Source: DATCJU01 sp036562635
GTDB lineage: Bacteria > Actinomycetota > Actinomycetes > Mycobacteriales > Pseudonocardiaceae
Direction: 5' to 3'
Length of the DNA: 21,382 nucleotides
Assembly (NCBI GenBank): GCA_036562635.1
Contig: DATCJU010000106.1
Span: 1-21,382, forward strand
Part shown: in pieces, positions 14,234-21,382 of the stretch
Numbering within the stretch: position 1 is the stretch's first letter
Layout: each line of letters starts with the position of its first letter
The notes under the pieces: model-generated
Told to the model about the DNA's origin: nothing
What the model saw: only the letters and a program-made list of their open reading frames with translations
The model's database searches: none
Program-made: the position numbers and the translations under genes

Positions 14234-14845
14234 TCAGGACCGGGCGGCGGCGCGCAGCTGTTCGTAGTAGGCCAGGCAGTCGGCGTAGCGGGGCAGGATC
14301 CCGGCGGCCTCGGCCTCGGCGAGGGTGGGTGCGGTGCGGTCCTTGTCTGACAACACCGGCTCCAGGTCGGTGGGCCAGGGCAGGTCCAGTGCCTCGTCCA
14401 GCGGGTTGATGCCGTGTTCGCGGTCGGGGCGGTACCCCTCCGAGCACAGGTAGGCCATCACCGTCTCGTCCTCCAGGGCCACGAACGCGTGTCCCAGGCC
14501 CTCGGCCAGGTACAGCGCGTGGTACTCGGTGGAGTCCAGCCGCACGGCCTCCCAGCGGCCGAAGGTCGGTGAACCGACCCGGATGTCCACGACGACGTCG
14601 AGCAGGGCGCCGCGCGGGCAGTACACGTACTTGGCCTGTCCCGGCGGCACGTCGGCGAAGTGGACGCCGCGGATGGTCCCGCGCCGGGACACCGAGTGGT
14701 TGGTCTGGGCCAGGCGCAGCGGGTGTCCCACCGCCTCCAGGAACGCCTGCTCCTGGAAGGGCGCGACGAACAGGCCGCGCGCGTCGGGGAAGGTCTTCGG
14801 CACGAACTCGAACGCACCCTTGATCGACAGTTCCCGCACCTGCAT
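14234..14845 (-). CDS. rfbC: dTDP-4-dehydrorhamnose 3,5-epimerase family protein
   Basis: A 203-residue cupin of the RmlC/RfbC family, which epimerises C3 (and C5) of dTDP-4-keto-6-deoxyglucose in deoxysugar synthesis. Family marks: FPDARGLFVAPFQ, QTNHSVSRRGTIRGVHFAD with the catalytic His62, AKYVYCPRGALLDVVVDIR with Lys72, and EGLGHAFVALEDETVMAYLC followed by YRPDREHGINPLD. The ATG at 14843-14845 has no Shine-Dalgarno; TAGGCT ends 8 bases upstream on the minus strand, consistent with a leaderless mRNA. No rmlA, rmlB, rmlD or glycosyltransferase is nearby, so this is an orphan copy. It could be a true RmlC or a 3- or 5-monoepimerase for another dTDP sugar; sequence alone does not settle this. 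Confidence 0.88.
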   Translation of the reverse strand: MQVRELSIKGAFEFVPKTFPDARGLFVAPFQEQAFLEAVGHPLRLAQTNHSVSRRGTIRGVHFADVPPGQAKYVYCPRGALLDVVVDIRVGSPTFGRWEAVRLDSTEYHALYLAEGLGHAFVALEDETVMAYLCSEGYRPDREHGINPLDEALDLPWPTDLEPVLSDKDRTAPTLAEAEAAGILPRYADCLAYYEQLRAAARS

Positions 14846-15348
14846 GGCTGAGCAGCCTAGGCGGCCGCCCATGGTGCGGGCCCTCCGGTGTGCCCACACG
14901 TCCACCGCGATTCCGGGTGACGTTCCCCGTGGTCCGTGGGAATTCGCGAGTGACCCGATCGGGTGAGATCGGTCCAGAACGGCTGGAGCGCGGCTGAAGG
15001 CGGCGGGAATCACACGGGCAGGCCGTGAACGGATCACGTGTGAAGGGAAGAGGAAAGAGGAAACCGACTGCCTGCGGAAATGGTCGAAAAATCCAGCAAG
15101 TCGGACGGTCGTTTTGTTTGAACCCCATCTGACCTGCGAAGACGCCAGGATCTGAATGTGATTCAGCACGCAGACGCGAGGCTGCCAGGGCTGCCAAACT
15201 GGGTGAACCGCGTGTTCTTCGGTACCCGGCCCACCCTCAGCCGAGCGCCGATCGCCGAGAACGCTCCACCGACTTCCGGTGCCATCGCGTCGAGCCGGAG
15301 GAGCACCGGCGGGCAGGTGCCCGCTGCCCCGCACTGGAGGAGGACGCC
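14846..15348. other. Long intergenic region upstream of the malic enzyme gene
   Basis: About 500 bp with no supported protein gene. The left third is GC-rich. From about 15040 to 15170 the base composition is visibly less GC-rich, with a 22-base purine tract (15042-15063), AAAAA and TTTTG runs, and a 15-bp dyad at 15152-15166. The right part returns to high GC and ends at the Shine-Dalgarno of a possible leader ORF. It probably holds promoters for the divergent epimerase and malic enzyme genes, but no clear -35/-10 pair stands out on the plus strand. Confidence 0.5.
15152..15166. promoter_or_regulatory. 15-bp dyad CTGAAT-N3-ATTCAG, candidate operator
   Basis: Perfect 6-bp arms separated by GTG, in the AT-richer part of the region upstream of malic enzyme, 183 bp before the possible leader ORF. 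The symmetry and setting suggest a repressor or activator site; no known consensus is recognised. Confidence 0.45.
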
Positions 15349-15429
15349 GTGCACGACGTCGACAGCCCCCGTCCACGGCCTCCCGGTCGAGTGCGGGCGC
15401 CCCGCACAGGCACAGGAGGGACGCCGTGA
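15349..15429 (+). CDS. Possible 26-residue leader ORF coupled to malic enzyme
   Basis: A GTG at 15349 follows a strong GGAGGAGG (15336-15343). The frame encodes 26 residues rich in Pro, Arg and Gly (VHDVDSPRPRPPGRV, then RAPRTGTGGTP). It stops at a TGA whose first two bases are the last two of the malic enzyme GTG (GTGA overlap). The second Shine-Dalgarno (CAGGAGGG) lies within it. The arrangement looks like a translationally coupled leader peptide. Short open frames are common by chance at this GC content, so the peptide itself is unproven. Confidence 0.4.
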   Translation: MHDVDSPRPRPPGRVRAPRTGTGGTP

Positions 15430-16610
15430 CAACCGTGAACGACCCGACCGCCAGCACCCCGCTGAGCGACGAGGAGATCCTCCACGCGCACCAGGGCGGC
15501 AAGCTTGCGGTGGGAGTCACCACCCCGCTCGACACCGTCCGGGCGTTGTCGATCGCCTACACCCCGGGTGTGGCCCGGGTCAGCCAGGCCATCGCCGCGA
15601 ACCCGGCCCTCGCCGAGCGGTACACCTGGAGTCACCGCCTGGTCGCGGTGGTCAGCGACGGCACCGCGGTGCTCGGTCTCGGCGACATCGGCTCGCGGGC
15701 CGCGCTGCCGGTCATGGAGGGCAAGGCGGCGCTGTTCAAGACCTTCGGCGGGCTGGACTCCATCCCCCTGGTCCTGGACACCACCGACGTCGACGAGATC
15801 GTCGAGACCCTGGTGCGGCTACGCCCCTCGTTCGGCGCGGTGAACCTGGAGGACGTGGCGGCGCCCCGCTGCTTCGAGCTGGAGGACCGGCTGATCGAGG
15901 CGTTGGACTGCCCGGTGATGCACGACGACCAGCACGGCACCGCGATCGTCGTGCTCGCCGCGCTGCGCAACGCCTGCCAGGTGCTGGGCCGGGAACTGGC
16001 CGAGCTGCGCGTGGTGATCTCCGGGGCCGGAGCCGCCGGGGTGGCCTGCACCAGGATCCTCGCGGCCGCCGGGGTGCGGGAGATCGTCGTCCTGGACTCC
16101 CGGGGGATCATCCACCCCGGTCGGGACGGGCTGAGCCCCGTCAAGGCCGAGCTGGCCGGGATGACCAACCCGCGCGGTCTCACCGGCGGGCTGGCCGAGG
16201 CCCTGGCCGGTGCGGACGTGTTCATCGGTGTCTCCTCCTCGCAGGTTCCCGAGGAGCTGGTGGCCGGTATGGCGCCGGGGGCGATCGTGTTCGCGCTGTC
16301 CAATCCCAATCCGGAGATTCACCCGGAGGTGGCGGCCCGGTACGCCGCCGTGGTGGCCACGGGACGCAGCGACTTCCCCAACCAGATCAACAACGTGCTG
16401 GCGTTCCCCGGTGTGTTCCGCGGTGCGCTGGACGCCGGAGCCCGGCGGATCACCGAGAGGATGAAGCTGGCCGCGGCCGAGGCGATCGCCGCGGTGGCCC
16501 ACGACGAACTGGCCCCGGACCGGATCGTCCCCAGCGTGCTGGACCCGCGGGTCGCCCCGGCGGTGGCGAGCGCGGTCGCCGAGGCCGCACGTGCGGACGG
16601 GGTAGCCTGA
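15426..16610 (+). CDS. NAD(P)-dependent malic enzyme
   Basis: Oxidatively decarboxylates malate to pyruvate, linking the TCA cycle to the pyruvate node. The 394-residue protein is the short bacterial form without a phosphotransacetylase domain. Motifs: IAYTPGVARV with the catalytic Tyr, MEGKAALFKTFGGLDSIPL with the catalytic Lys, VNLEDVAAPRCFELE and MHDDQHGTAIV with the metal-binding acids, the Rossmann GAGAAGVACTRIL, then LSNPNPEIHPEVA and DFPNQINNVLAFPGVFRGALD. The GTG at 15426 has CAGGAGGG upstream; longer in-frame starts give non-homologous Arg-rich extensions. Cofactor preference (NAD or NADP) cannot be read with confidence. A strong folded element follows 24 bases after the stop. Confidence 0.95.
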   Translation: MTTVNDPTASTPLSDEEILHAHQGGKLAVGVTTPLDTVRALSIAYTPGVARVSQAIAANPALAERYTWSHRLVAVVSDGTAVLGLGDIGSRAALPVMEGKAALFKTFGGLDSIPLVLDTTDVDEIVETLVRLRPSFGAVNLEDVAAPRCFELEDRLIEALDCPVMHDDQHGTAIVVLAALRNACQVLGRELAELRVVISGAGAAGVACTRILAAAGVREIVVLDSRGIIHPGRDGLSPVKAELAGMTNPRGLTGGLAEALAGADVFIGVSSSQVPEELVAGMAPGAIVFALSNPNPEIHPEVAARYAAVVATGRSDFPNQINNVLAFPGVFRGALDAGARRITERMKLAAAEAIAAVAHDELAPDRIVPSVLDPRVAPAVASAVAEAARADGVA

Positions 16611-16633
16611 GCAGAGCGGACAGGTGCGCTTCC

Positions 16634-16698
16634 CCCGGAGGTGACGCCCCGGGCGTGCCGTGCCGCTGTTCGGGACGCGCGGCGGGCGTTCCTCCGGG
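16634..16698 (+). terminator. 65-nt multi-stem hairpin after malic enzyme
   Basis: Nearly continuous complementarity: CCCGGAGG (16634-16641) with CCTCCGGG (16691-16698), then ACGCCC (16644-16649) with GGGCGT (16684-16689), then GCCGTG (16657-16662) with CGCGGC (16678-16683, one G-U), and a CCG/CGG tip. A terminator is the simplest reading, but the branched, bulged shape is larger than the simple stems used elsewhere in this window. Confidence 0.6.
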
Positions 16699-16859
16699 AG
16701 GAGGACACAAGGGGGCTGTGCTGCCGGCCGTCGAGCGACTAGCGTCACTCGGTCATACGGCATCCGGGGGACCGGGTTGCCGGAGGCCTGGTCCCTGGAT
16801 GCAGGACCAGGGCTGGTCGTGGGTCCGAGCGTTCACGGGCCCGGTAGCGAACCGGAAGG

Positions 16860-19800
16860 GTGGGGACCTTGGGTGACCAGGTCGAACGCACTGGGGGTGC
16901 TCCCGCCGTTCCTGAGCGGAACGGGAGCCGCGTCCGGCCGGAACAGCGATCAGGAGGTGCGCTCGCCTCGCTACCTCCTGCCCCTGCACTGCTCTGTGAC
17001 ACCGGGGGACTGGTGCTGCGGGCCAGTCCCGAGGCCGCCGAGCTGATCGGAGTGGCCGCGGAGGACCTGGTCGGAGCCAGACTGGGTGATCTGCTGGTCG
17101 AGGAGGGAAAGAACGCCAGGCTGCGCTGCGCCGACGGCACGGAACGGACGGTGCGTGCGGTGCGCTGGCCCGTGCCCTGCGGCGACGGGAACGGCGCGAC
17201 CGAGGCCGAGATGGTGCTGTTCGTCGACATCTCCGACATGGCCAGCGCCGCCGAGGCCCTGCGCGACGAGCAGCGCCGGCTCCGGGACGCGCAGCGGGTC
17301 GCCGGGATCGCCTCGTGGGAGTACGACCCGGTCACCGGGGAGACGGTGTGGTCGACCCAGCACTACGAACTGCTGGGCCTGGAACCGGGCAGCGTCGTGC
17401 CCGGTGCCGAGGCGGTGCTCGCCGTGGTCCACCCCGAGGACCGGGAGAAGGTACGCGCCTACTGGACCGAGCACAAGAAGTCCGGTGCGCCGATCCAGAT
17501 CGAGTACCGGATCGTCCGCCCGGACGGGGAGACCCGTCGCATCCGCGGCGAGGCCAAGGCCGTGTGCGACGGGGAGGGCCGGATCATCCGCATCACCGGC
17601 TACATCGTGGACATCACCGACCAGTGGCGGGCCGAGACCGAGCTGGCGGCCGAACGTGCCCGTCTGCTGGAGGCCCAGCGCATCGCGCGCATGGGCAGCT
17701 GGAGCTACGAGGTGGCCACCGGCACCACCTACCGCAGCGAGGGCCTGATCGAGCTGTACCGCGAGGCCGGCGGCGACCCCGACGGCAGGGACCTGCTCTA
17801 CGGCGTGCACCCCGAGGACCGCCCGCGGCTGCAGGAACTGCTCGAGCGGCTGCTCTCCGGGAACGACGGGGAGACCCTGGAGGTCGAGACCCGGGGCGCG
17901 CAGGGTGAACGGGTCTACATCTGCCGGGCCCGTGCCGAGCGGGGTCCCTCCGGGGAGATCGAATGGCTGCAGGGCACGGTGCAGGACGTCACCGAGCAAC
18001 GGGCCCTGGAACGACAGCTCCGCGACGAGCAGCGTCGACTCCGGGACGCGCAGCGGGTCGCCCGGCTGGGCACCTGGGAGTGGGACCCCGCCACCGGTCG
18101 TGCCGTCTGGTCGGTCATGCTGCACGAGCTGTACGGCGTGCCGCAGGACGAGAAGACCACCTACCGGACCTACCTGGATCTGGTGCACCCCGAGGACCGG
18201 GCCTGGGTGGACGAGACGTGGCAGCAGCTGGCACGCACCCACAAGCCCGTGATGTGCGAGCACCGGGTGATCCGGCGGGACGGCGCGGTCCGGGTCTTCC
18301 GCAGCCACGGTGTCGCCCTCACCGACCCGGACGGCCACACCGTCCTGGTCGGCACCGCCCAGGACATCACCGAACAGCGGGCCACCGAGACCCGCATGGA
18401 GCGCTCCAGCCAGCGGTTCACCGACCTGGTGGCGATCACCCCGGTCGGTATCGGCCTGTTCGACGACAACGAGCGGCTGGTCGACGCCAACGACGCGCTG
18501 TGCGAGCTGCTCGGCTACGACCTGGAACAGCTCCGCGGGATGACCGCCGAGGAGCTCACCCACCCCGACGAGCGGGACGAGCGGCGACGCTCCGTGGCGC
18601 TGATCTCGCAGAGCACCGGCAAGAGCTACCGCATCCCGCAGCGGATGCTCGTCCGGGCCGACGGGGAACCCGTCTACTGCGAACTGCACATCGCGGTGTC
18701 CGTCCAGGACGACGGCCGCCGGTTCTGGCTGGTGGTGCACCAGGACATCACCGAGCGCCGGCGGGCCGCCGAGGCGCTGCGCCACCAGGCCACCCACGAC
18801 GAGCTGACCGGGCTGCCCAACCGCACGGCGGTCAACGAGCTGCTGGGCGAACTACTGTCCGGCGACGACTGGCACAAGGTGCTGGTGCTGTTCTGCGACA
18901 TCGACAACTTCAAACGGGTCAACGACTCGCTGGGCCACGACGCCGGGGACGAGCTGCTGGTGGCGTTGGCCCGTCGGCTGGAGACCGGTCTGCCGGAGGG
19001 GTGCGTGGCGGCCCGGTTGTCCGGTGACGAGTTCGTCATCATCTGCCCGAACATCGACGCGGTCGGTGGGGTGGACGCCCTGGCCCAGAAGGTCGCCGGA
19101 CTGCTGCGCACCGCGGTGCCCGTGCACGGTCAGCTGCTGCGGGTCTCCGCCTCGATCGGTGCCGCCACACCCACCAGCCAGGGTGCCACCGGCGCGGACC
19201 TGCTGCGTTTCGCCGACGCCGCCATGTTCGAGGCCAAGCGCCGTGGACCGGGCAAGGTGTCGCTGGCCAGCCCGGCCCTGATGGCCAACGCGGACCGCCA
19301 GGTGCACCTGGAGGGCCAGCTGCGGGAGGCGTTGAACAACGACGGCCTGGCCCTGCACTTCCAACCGGTGGTCGGTGCGGACGGCTCCGTGCTCACCGCG
19401 GAGGCACTGGTGCGCTGGCCGCACCCCGAGCGCGGGCTGCTCGCCCCGAATGTGTTCCTGCCGATCGCCGAACAGGGCGACCTGCTGCGCGAGCTGGACC
19501 GCTGGGTGCTGCGCACCGCGCTCCGCGAGGCGGCGCGCTGGCCGGAGCAGGACGGTCGACGGGTGGCGGTGGCGGTGAACCTGGCCGGGCTGCTGCCGGG
19601 GGACCCGGACCTGGTCGACGTCGTGGCCGCCGCCGTCGCCGAGAGCGGCATCGAGTGGGACCGGGTGGTGCTGGAGCTGGTGGAGACGGCCCTGGTCGAC
19701 CTCCCGTCCCGCACCCGGGCCCAGATGGGCGAACTGGTGGAACGAGGGGTGCGGTTCGCCGTCGACGACTTCGGCACCGGCTACTCCTCGCTGGCCCGGC

Positions 19801-20084
19801 TCAAGGAACTGCCCGCGCAGATCGTGAAGGTGGACCGACGGTTCGTGGCCGGCGTGGGCAGCGACCCCTCGGACTTCGCGGTGGCCCGCGCCGTGGTGGA
19901 CATGGCCCGGGCGATGGGGCGGCACTGCGTGGCCGAGGGCGTGGAGACCGCCACCCAGTTCCACGTGCTGCGCGGGGTGGGCGTGGACGCCTACCAGGGC
20001 TGGCTCTTCTCCCGGCCGGTACCGGCCCCGGAGTTCCGGGCCGTGCTCACCCTCGGCTCGCTGCACGTGCCCCGCGCGGGCTGA
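16860..20084 (+). CDS. Multi-PAS GGDEF-EAL cyclic-di-GMP signalling protein
   Basis: A 1074-residue soluble protein. A degenerate PAS (about 45-130) is followed by two PAS_3-type units joined by linkers (about 145-260 and 270-380), a third such unit (395-505), a PAS (510-640), GGDEF (650-795) and EAL (810-1065). The cyclase active site is SGDEF (721-725); no RxxD inhibitory site precedes it. EAL catalytic residues are all visible: Glu848 (EAL), Asn907, Glu942, Asp969/Asp970 in DDFGTG, Lys990, Glu1029 in AEGVE and Gln1046. Both synthesis and breakdown of c-di-GMP are therefore possible. The linker LRDEQRRLRDAQRVA occurs twice (from residue 134 and 387), evidence of internal duplication. There are no membrane segments. 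The GTG at 16860 sits directly against GGAAGG; TTG 16869 is a likely alternative with better spacing. Confidence 0.95.
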   Translation: MGTLGDQVERTGGAPAVPERNGSRVRPEQRSGGALASLPPAPALLCDTGGLVLRASPEAAELIGVAAEDLVGARLGDLLVEEGKNARLRCADGTERTVRAVRWPVPCGDGNGATEAEMVLFVDISDMASAAEALRDEQRRLRDAQRVAGIASWEYDPVTGETVWSTQHYELLGLEPGSVVPGAEAVLAVVHPEDREKVRAYWTEHKKSGAPIQIEYRIVRPDGETRRIRGEAKAVCDGEGRIIRITGYIVDITDQWRAETELAAERARLLEAQRIARMGSWSYEVATGTTYRSEGLIELYREAGGDPDGRDLLYGVHPEDRPRLQELLERLLSGNDGETLEVETRGAQGERVYICRARAERGPSGEIEWLQGTVQDVTEQRALERQLRDEQRRLRDAQRVARLGTWEWDPATGRAVWSVMLHELYGVPQDEKTTYRTYLDLVHPEDRAWVDETWQQLARTHKPVMCEHRVIRRDGAVRVFRSHGVALTDPDGHTVLVGTAQDITEQRATETRMERSSQRFTDLVAITPVGIGLFDDNERLVDANDALCELLGYDLEQLRGMTAEELTHPDERDERRRSVALISQSTGKSYRIPQRMLVRADGEPVYCELHIAVSVQDDGRRFWLVVHQDITERRRAAEALRHQATHDELTGLPNRTAVNELLGELLSGDDWHKVLVLFCDIDNFKRVNDSLGHDAGDELLVALARRLETGLPEGCVAARLSGDEFVIICPNIDAVGGVDALAQKVAGLLRTAVPVHGQLLRVSASIGAATPTSQGATGADLLRFADAAMFEAKRRGPGKVSLASPALMANADRQVHLEGQLREALNNDGLALHFQPVVGADGSVLTAEALVRWPHPERGLLAPNVFLPIAEQGDLLRELDRWVLRTALREAARWPEQDGRRVAVAVNLAGLLPGDPDLVDVVAAAVAESGIEWDRVVLELVETALVDLPSRTRAQMGELVERGVRFAVDDFGTGYSSLARLKELPAQIVKVDRRFVAGVGSDPSDFAVARAVVDMARAMGRHCVAEGVETATQFHVLRGVGVDAYQGWLFSRPVPAPEFRAVLTLGSLHVPRAG

Positions 20085-20089
20085 CCCCG

Positions 20090-20113
20090 CCCCCGCCCCG
20101 CTCGGGGCGGGGG
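20090..20113. terminator. Terminator between the GGDEF-EAL gene and the BpsA-like gene
   Basis: An 11-bp inverted repeat, CCCCCGCCCCG / CGGGGCGGGGG, around CT, in the 42-bp gap between convergent stop codons; it can serve both strands. Confidence 0.8.
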
Positions 20114-20126
20114 CCCGGGAGAGGGC

Positions 20127-21382
20127 TCATCCCCGGCTCGCCGCCTCCAGGAGCACGGCGAGCCGGTGCCGGGGCAGGTCGATCAGCCGGCCGGCCAGCT
20201 CGTGCTCACGCAACCCGGCCCGGCGGGCGTGCTCGGCGACCAGCTGGCGGGCCTGGTTCTTGGTGAGGGTCCCGCCGCTGGCCTCCACCAGGGCCTCCCG
20301 CCAGACGTTGGCCGGTTTGCCGTGCGCCCGGTCCAGCAGGTACCGCCGCAGCCGTCCCGCCGGGTCCAGTTCGTCGGGCGGCACCTGCTCGGCCAGCACC
20401 ACGGCGTGGCGGGGCCCCGGCGTGCCGCGCAGGAAACGCAGCCGGTAGCGGTCGCCCACCACCGCCTGCAGCGCCTTCCGGGCGTCCGCGTCGCCCAGGC
20501 AGGGGTGGGTGTTGCGCACCAGCACCGCCACCCGTTCCGCGGTCACGGCCAGCAGCACCCGGAGCAGCCAGGGCCCCAGGTCACCGGAGGCGTCCACGGC
20601 CAGCGCGCCACCAGGGACCGCCTGGACCGGCCGGTCCCACCCGACCTGCCGCACCCCCACCGGACGTCGCTCCGGCCCCGCCGCCAGGTCCTGCACCGCG
20701 CGGAGCGTCTCCTCGTCGGTACCGCGGGTGGCCTCCACCGACTGCGGTCCGTGGGTGTAGATCGACACCGCACGCCGGGTGACGTGCTCGACGCGCTGCC
20801 GCCGCAGGGTGGGGCGGCACACGTACCACGAGCTGGCGCTGCCCACCGCCTGCGCCCCCCGGTAGCGGTCGAAGTCCGGCAGCACCGCCTCGAACACCAG
20901 GCCGAGCCGCAGCAGCTCCTGCTGCACCTTCAGGCCCAGTGCGGGAGCCCGGTCGGAGAAGCCGTACGCCAGGAGCACCCGACCCCGGGACGGGTCACGC
21001 AGACAGGAGAGCGCCCTGGCCGCGAACAGACCGACACCCTCCGGGGTGTAGGGCGGGTCGGAGACCACGAGATCGGCCCACTCCCGCGCGGCCGAGGGCA
21101 ACCCGAACCGCAGGTCGGCGTGCAGGCAGCGGATGTCGAAACCCCGTTCGGCGGCCCGGGTGTCGATGAACTCCAGGGTGCGCTCGTCCAGGTCCACCAC
21201 CGTCACCTGCAGCCCGGGGACGACGGCACAGGCGGCCAGCGAGGTCAGGTCGTGGTCGCCCAGGAACAGCACGCGGGCGCCGGTCAGATCGTGGTTCTCG
21301 GCCAGCCACAGGGCACGGCGCAGCACCGACTCGGGGGTGGCCGGCACGTGGTCCATCGCGGGCAGCGGCGGGGGGACCGCGG
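20127..21382 (-). CDS. BpsA-like bis-aminopropyl spermidine synthase family protein (5' end outside window)
   Basis: The methyltransferase-like aminopropyl-transfer domain (DUF43/BpsA C-terminal type) is complete: ATPESVLRRALWLAE, then VLFLGDHDLTSLAACAV, VTVVDLDERTLEFIDTRA, and VVSDPPYTPEGVGLF. BpsA makes branched polyamines such as N4-bis(aminopropyl)spermidine from decarboxylated SAM in thermophiles. About 220 more residues follow the catalytic core, ending in an Arg/Leu-rich helical part (KNQARQLVAEHARRAGLREHELAG). This extension is not part of the archaeal enzyme. The frame is open to the right edge, and the family normally has an N-terminal winged-helix domain, so the ATG at 21356 is probably internal. 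The usual GDDD loop is GDHD here. No polyamine genes are adjacent. The family is a good match; the actual product is uncertain. Confidence 0.75.
   Translation of the reverse strand, partial: AVPPPLPAMDHVPATPESVLRRALWLAENHDLTGARVLFLGDHDLTSLAACAVVPGLQVTVVDLDERTLEFIDTRAAERGFDIRCLHADLRFGLPSAAREWADLVVSDPPYTPEGVGLFAARALSCLRDPSRGRVLLAYGFSDRAPALGLKVQQELLRLGLVFEAVLPDFDRYRGAQAVGSASSWYVCRPTLRRQRVEHVTRRAVSIYTHGPQSVEATRGTDEETLRAVQDLAAGPERRPVGVRQVGWDRPVQAVPGGALAVDASGDLGPWLLRVLLAVTAERVAVLVRNTHPCLGDADARKALQAVVGDRYRLRFLRGTPGPRHAVVLAEQVPPDELDPAGRLRRYLLDRAHGKPANVWREALVEASGGTLTKNQARQLVAEHARRAGLREHELAGRLIDLPRHRLAVLLEAASRG

Noticed and set aside
13346..14845. A biosynthetic or defence island formed by sodN, sodX and the epimerase
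   Set aside because: Each gene has a separate orientation and a well-defined independent role; no biosynthetic, nuclease, toxin or mobility gene is present.
16642..16700. c-di-GMP riboswitch before the GGDEF-EAL gene
   Set aside because: The folded element lacks the GEMM core sequences, and it is closer to the end of malic enzyme than to the downstream gene.
1..21382. tRNA, rRNA, tmRNA, insertion sequences, integrases or attachment sites
   Set aside because: Looked for by eye on both strands; no cloverleaf, rRNA signature, transposase or terminal inverted repeat was recognised.

Overview
The window is about 21.4 kb of very GC-rich chromosomal DNA from an actinobacterium. The evidence is a WhiB1 regulator, a SigH/SigR sigma factor with its zinc anti-sigma factor RsrA, a 24-residue bL37 ribosomal protein, a PdtaS-type kinase, GTG starts and strong Shine-Dalgarno sequences. 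A member of the Pseudonocardiales or a relative is a reasonable guess, but the sequence alone does not fix the genus. I see no rRNA, tRNA, CRISPR array, insertion sequence or prophage. Most of the window reads as core genome.

Layout. Positions 1-1165: the 3' end of pruA, a terminator, and a broken lipoprotein gene. Positions 1237-9745 carry a block whose order is recognisable from Mycobacterium tuberculosis (Rv3219-Rv3228 region): rsgA-aroA (overlapping, minus strand), a divergent SRAP-domain gene, an alpha/beta hydrolase, ybaK, sigH-rsrA (overlapping), the tiny bL37 gene, a biotin-carrier protein (TB7.3-like), pdtaS and whiB1. Next come a diacylglycerol-kinase-family gene (Rv3218-like) and a small membrane protein (Rv3217c-like). 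Positions 11782-14845 look more accessory: a DUF1877 protein, a zinc-ribbon DUF4328-like membrane protein, nickel superoxide dismutase (sodN) divergent from its processing protease (sodX), and an orphan dTDP-sugar 3,5-epimerase. Positions 14846-21382: a 0.5-kb intergenic region with a possible leader ORF, malic enzyme, a 1074-residue multi-PAS GGDEF-EAL protein, and the 3' part of a BpsA-like aminopropyltransferase that runs off the window.

How the genes fit together. Several encode stress or redox sensing: SigH/RsrA (thiol stress), WhiB1 (Fe-S, nitric oxide), NiSOD/SodX (superoxide) and PdtaS. Regulatory DNA is unusually legible. There is a perfect SigR/SigH-type promoter (GGAAT-N18-GTT) inside the upstream extension of the sigH reading frame, placed to make a longer SigH isoform. 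Two identical CRP-like sites 20 bp apart lie upstream of whiB1. Strong inverted-repeat terminators separate most convergent gene pairs.

I did not find a clearly new multi-gene system. The best candidates for undescribed biology are regulatory: a nested inverted-repeat element between dgk and whiB1, a possible leader ORF coupled to malic enzyme, an isolated 15-bp dyad in the malic enzyme upstream region, and a 65-nt structured element after malic enzyme.
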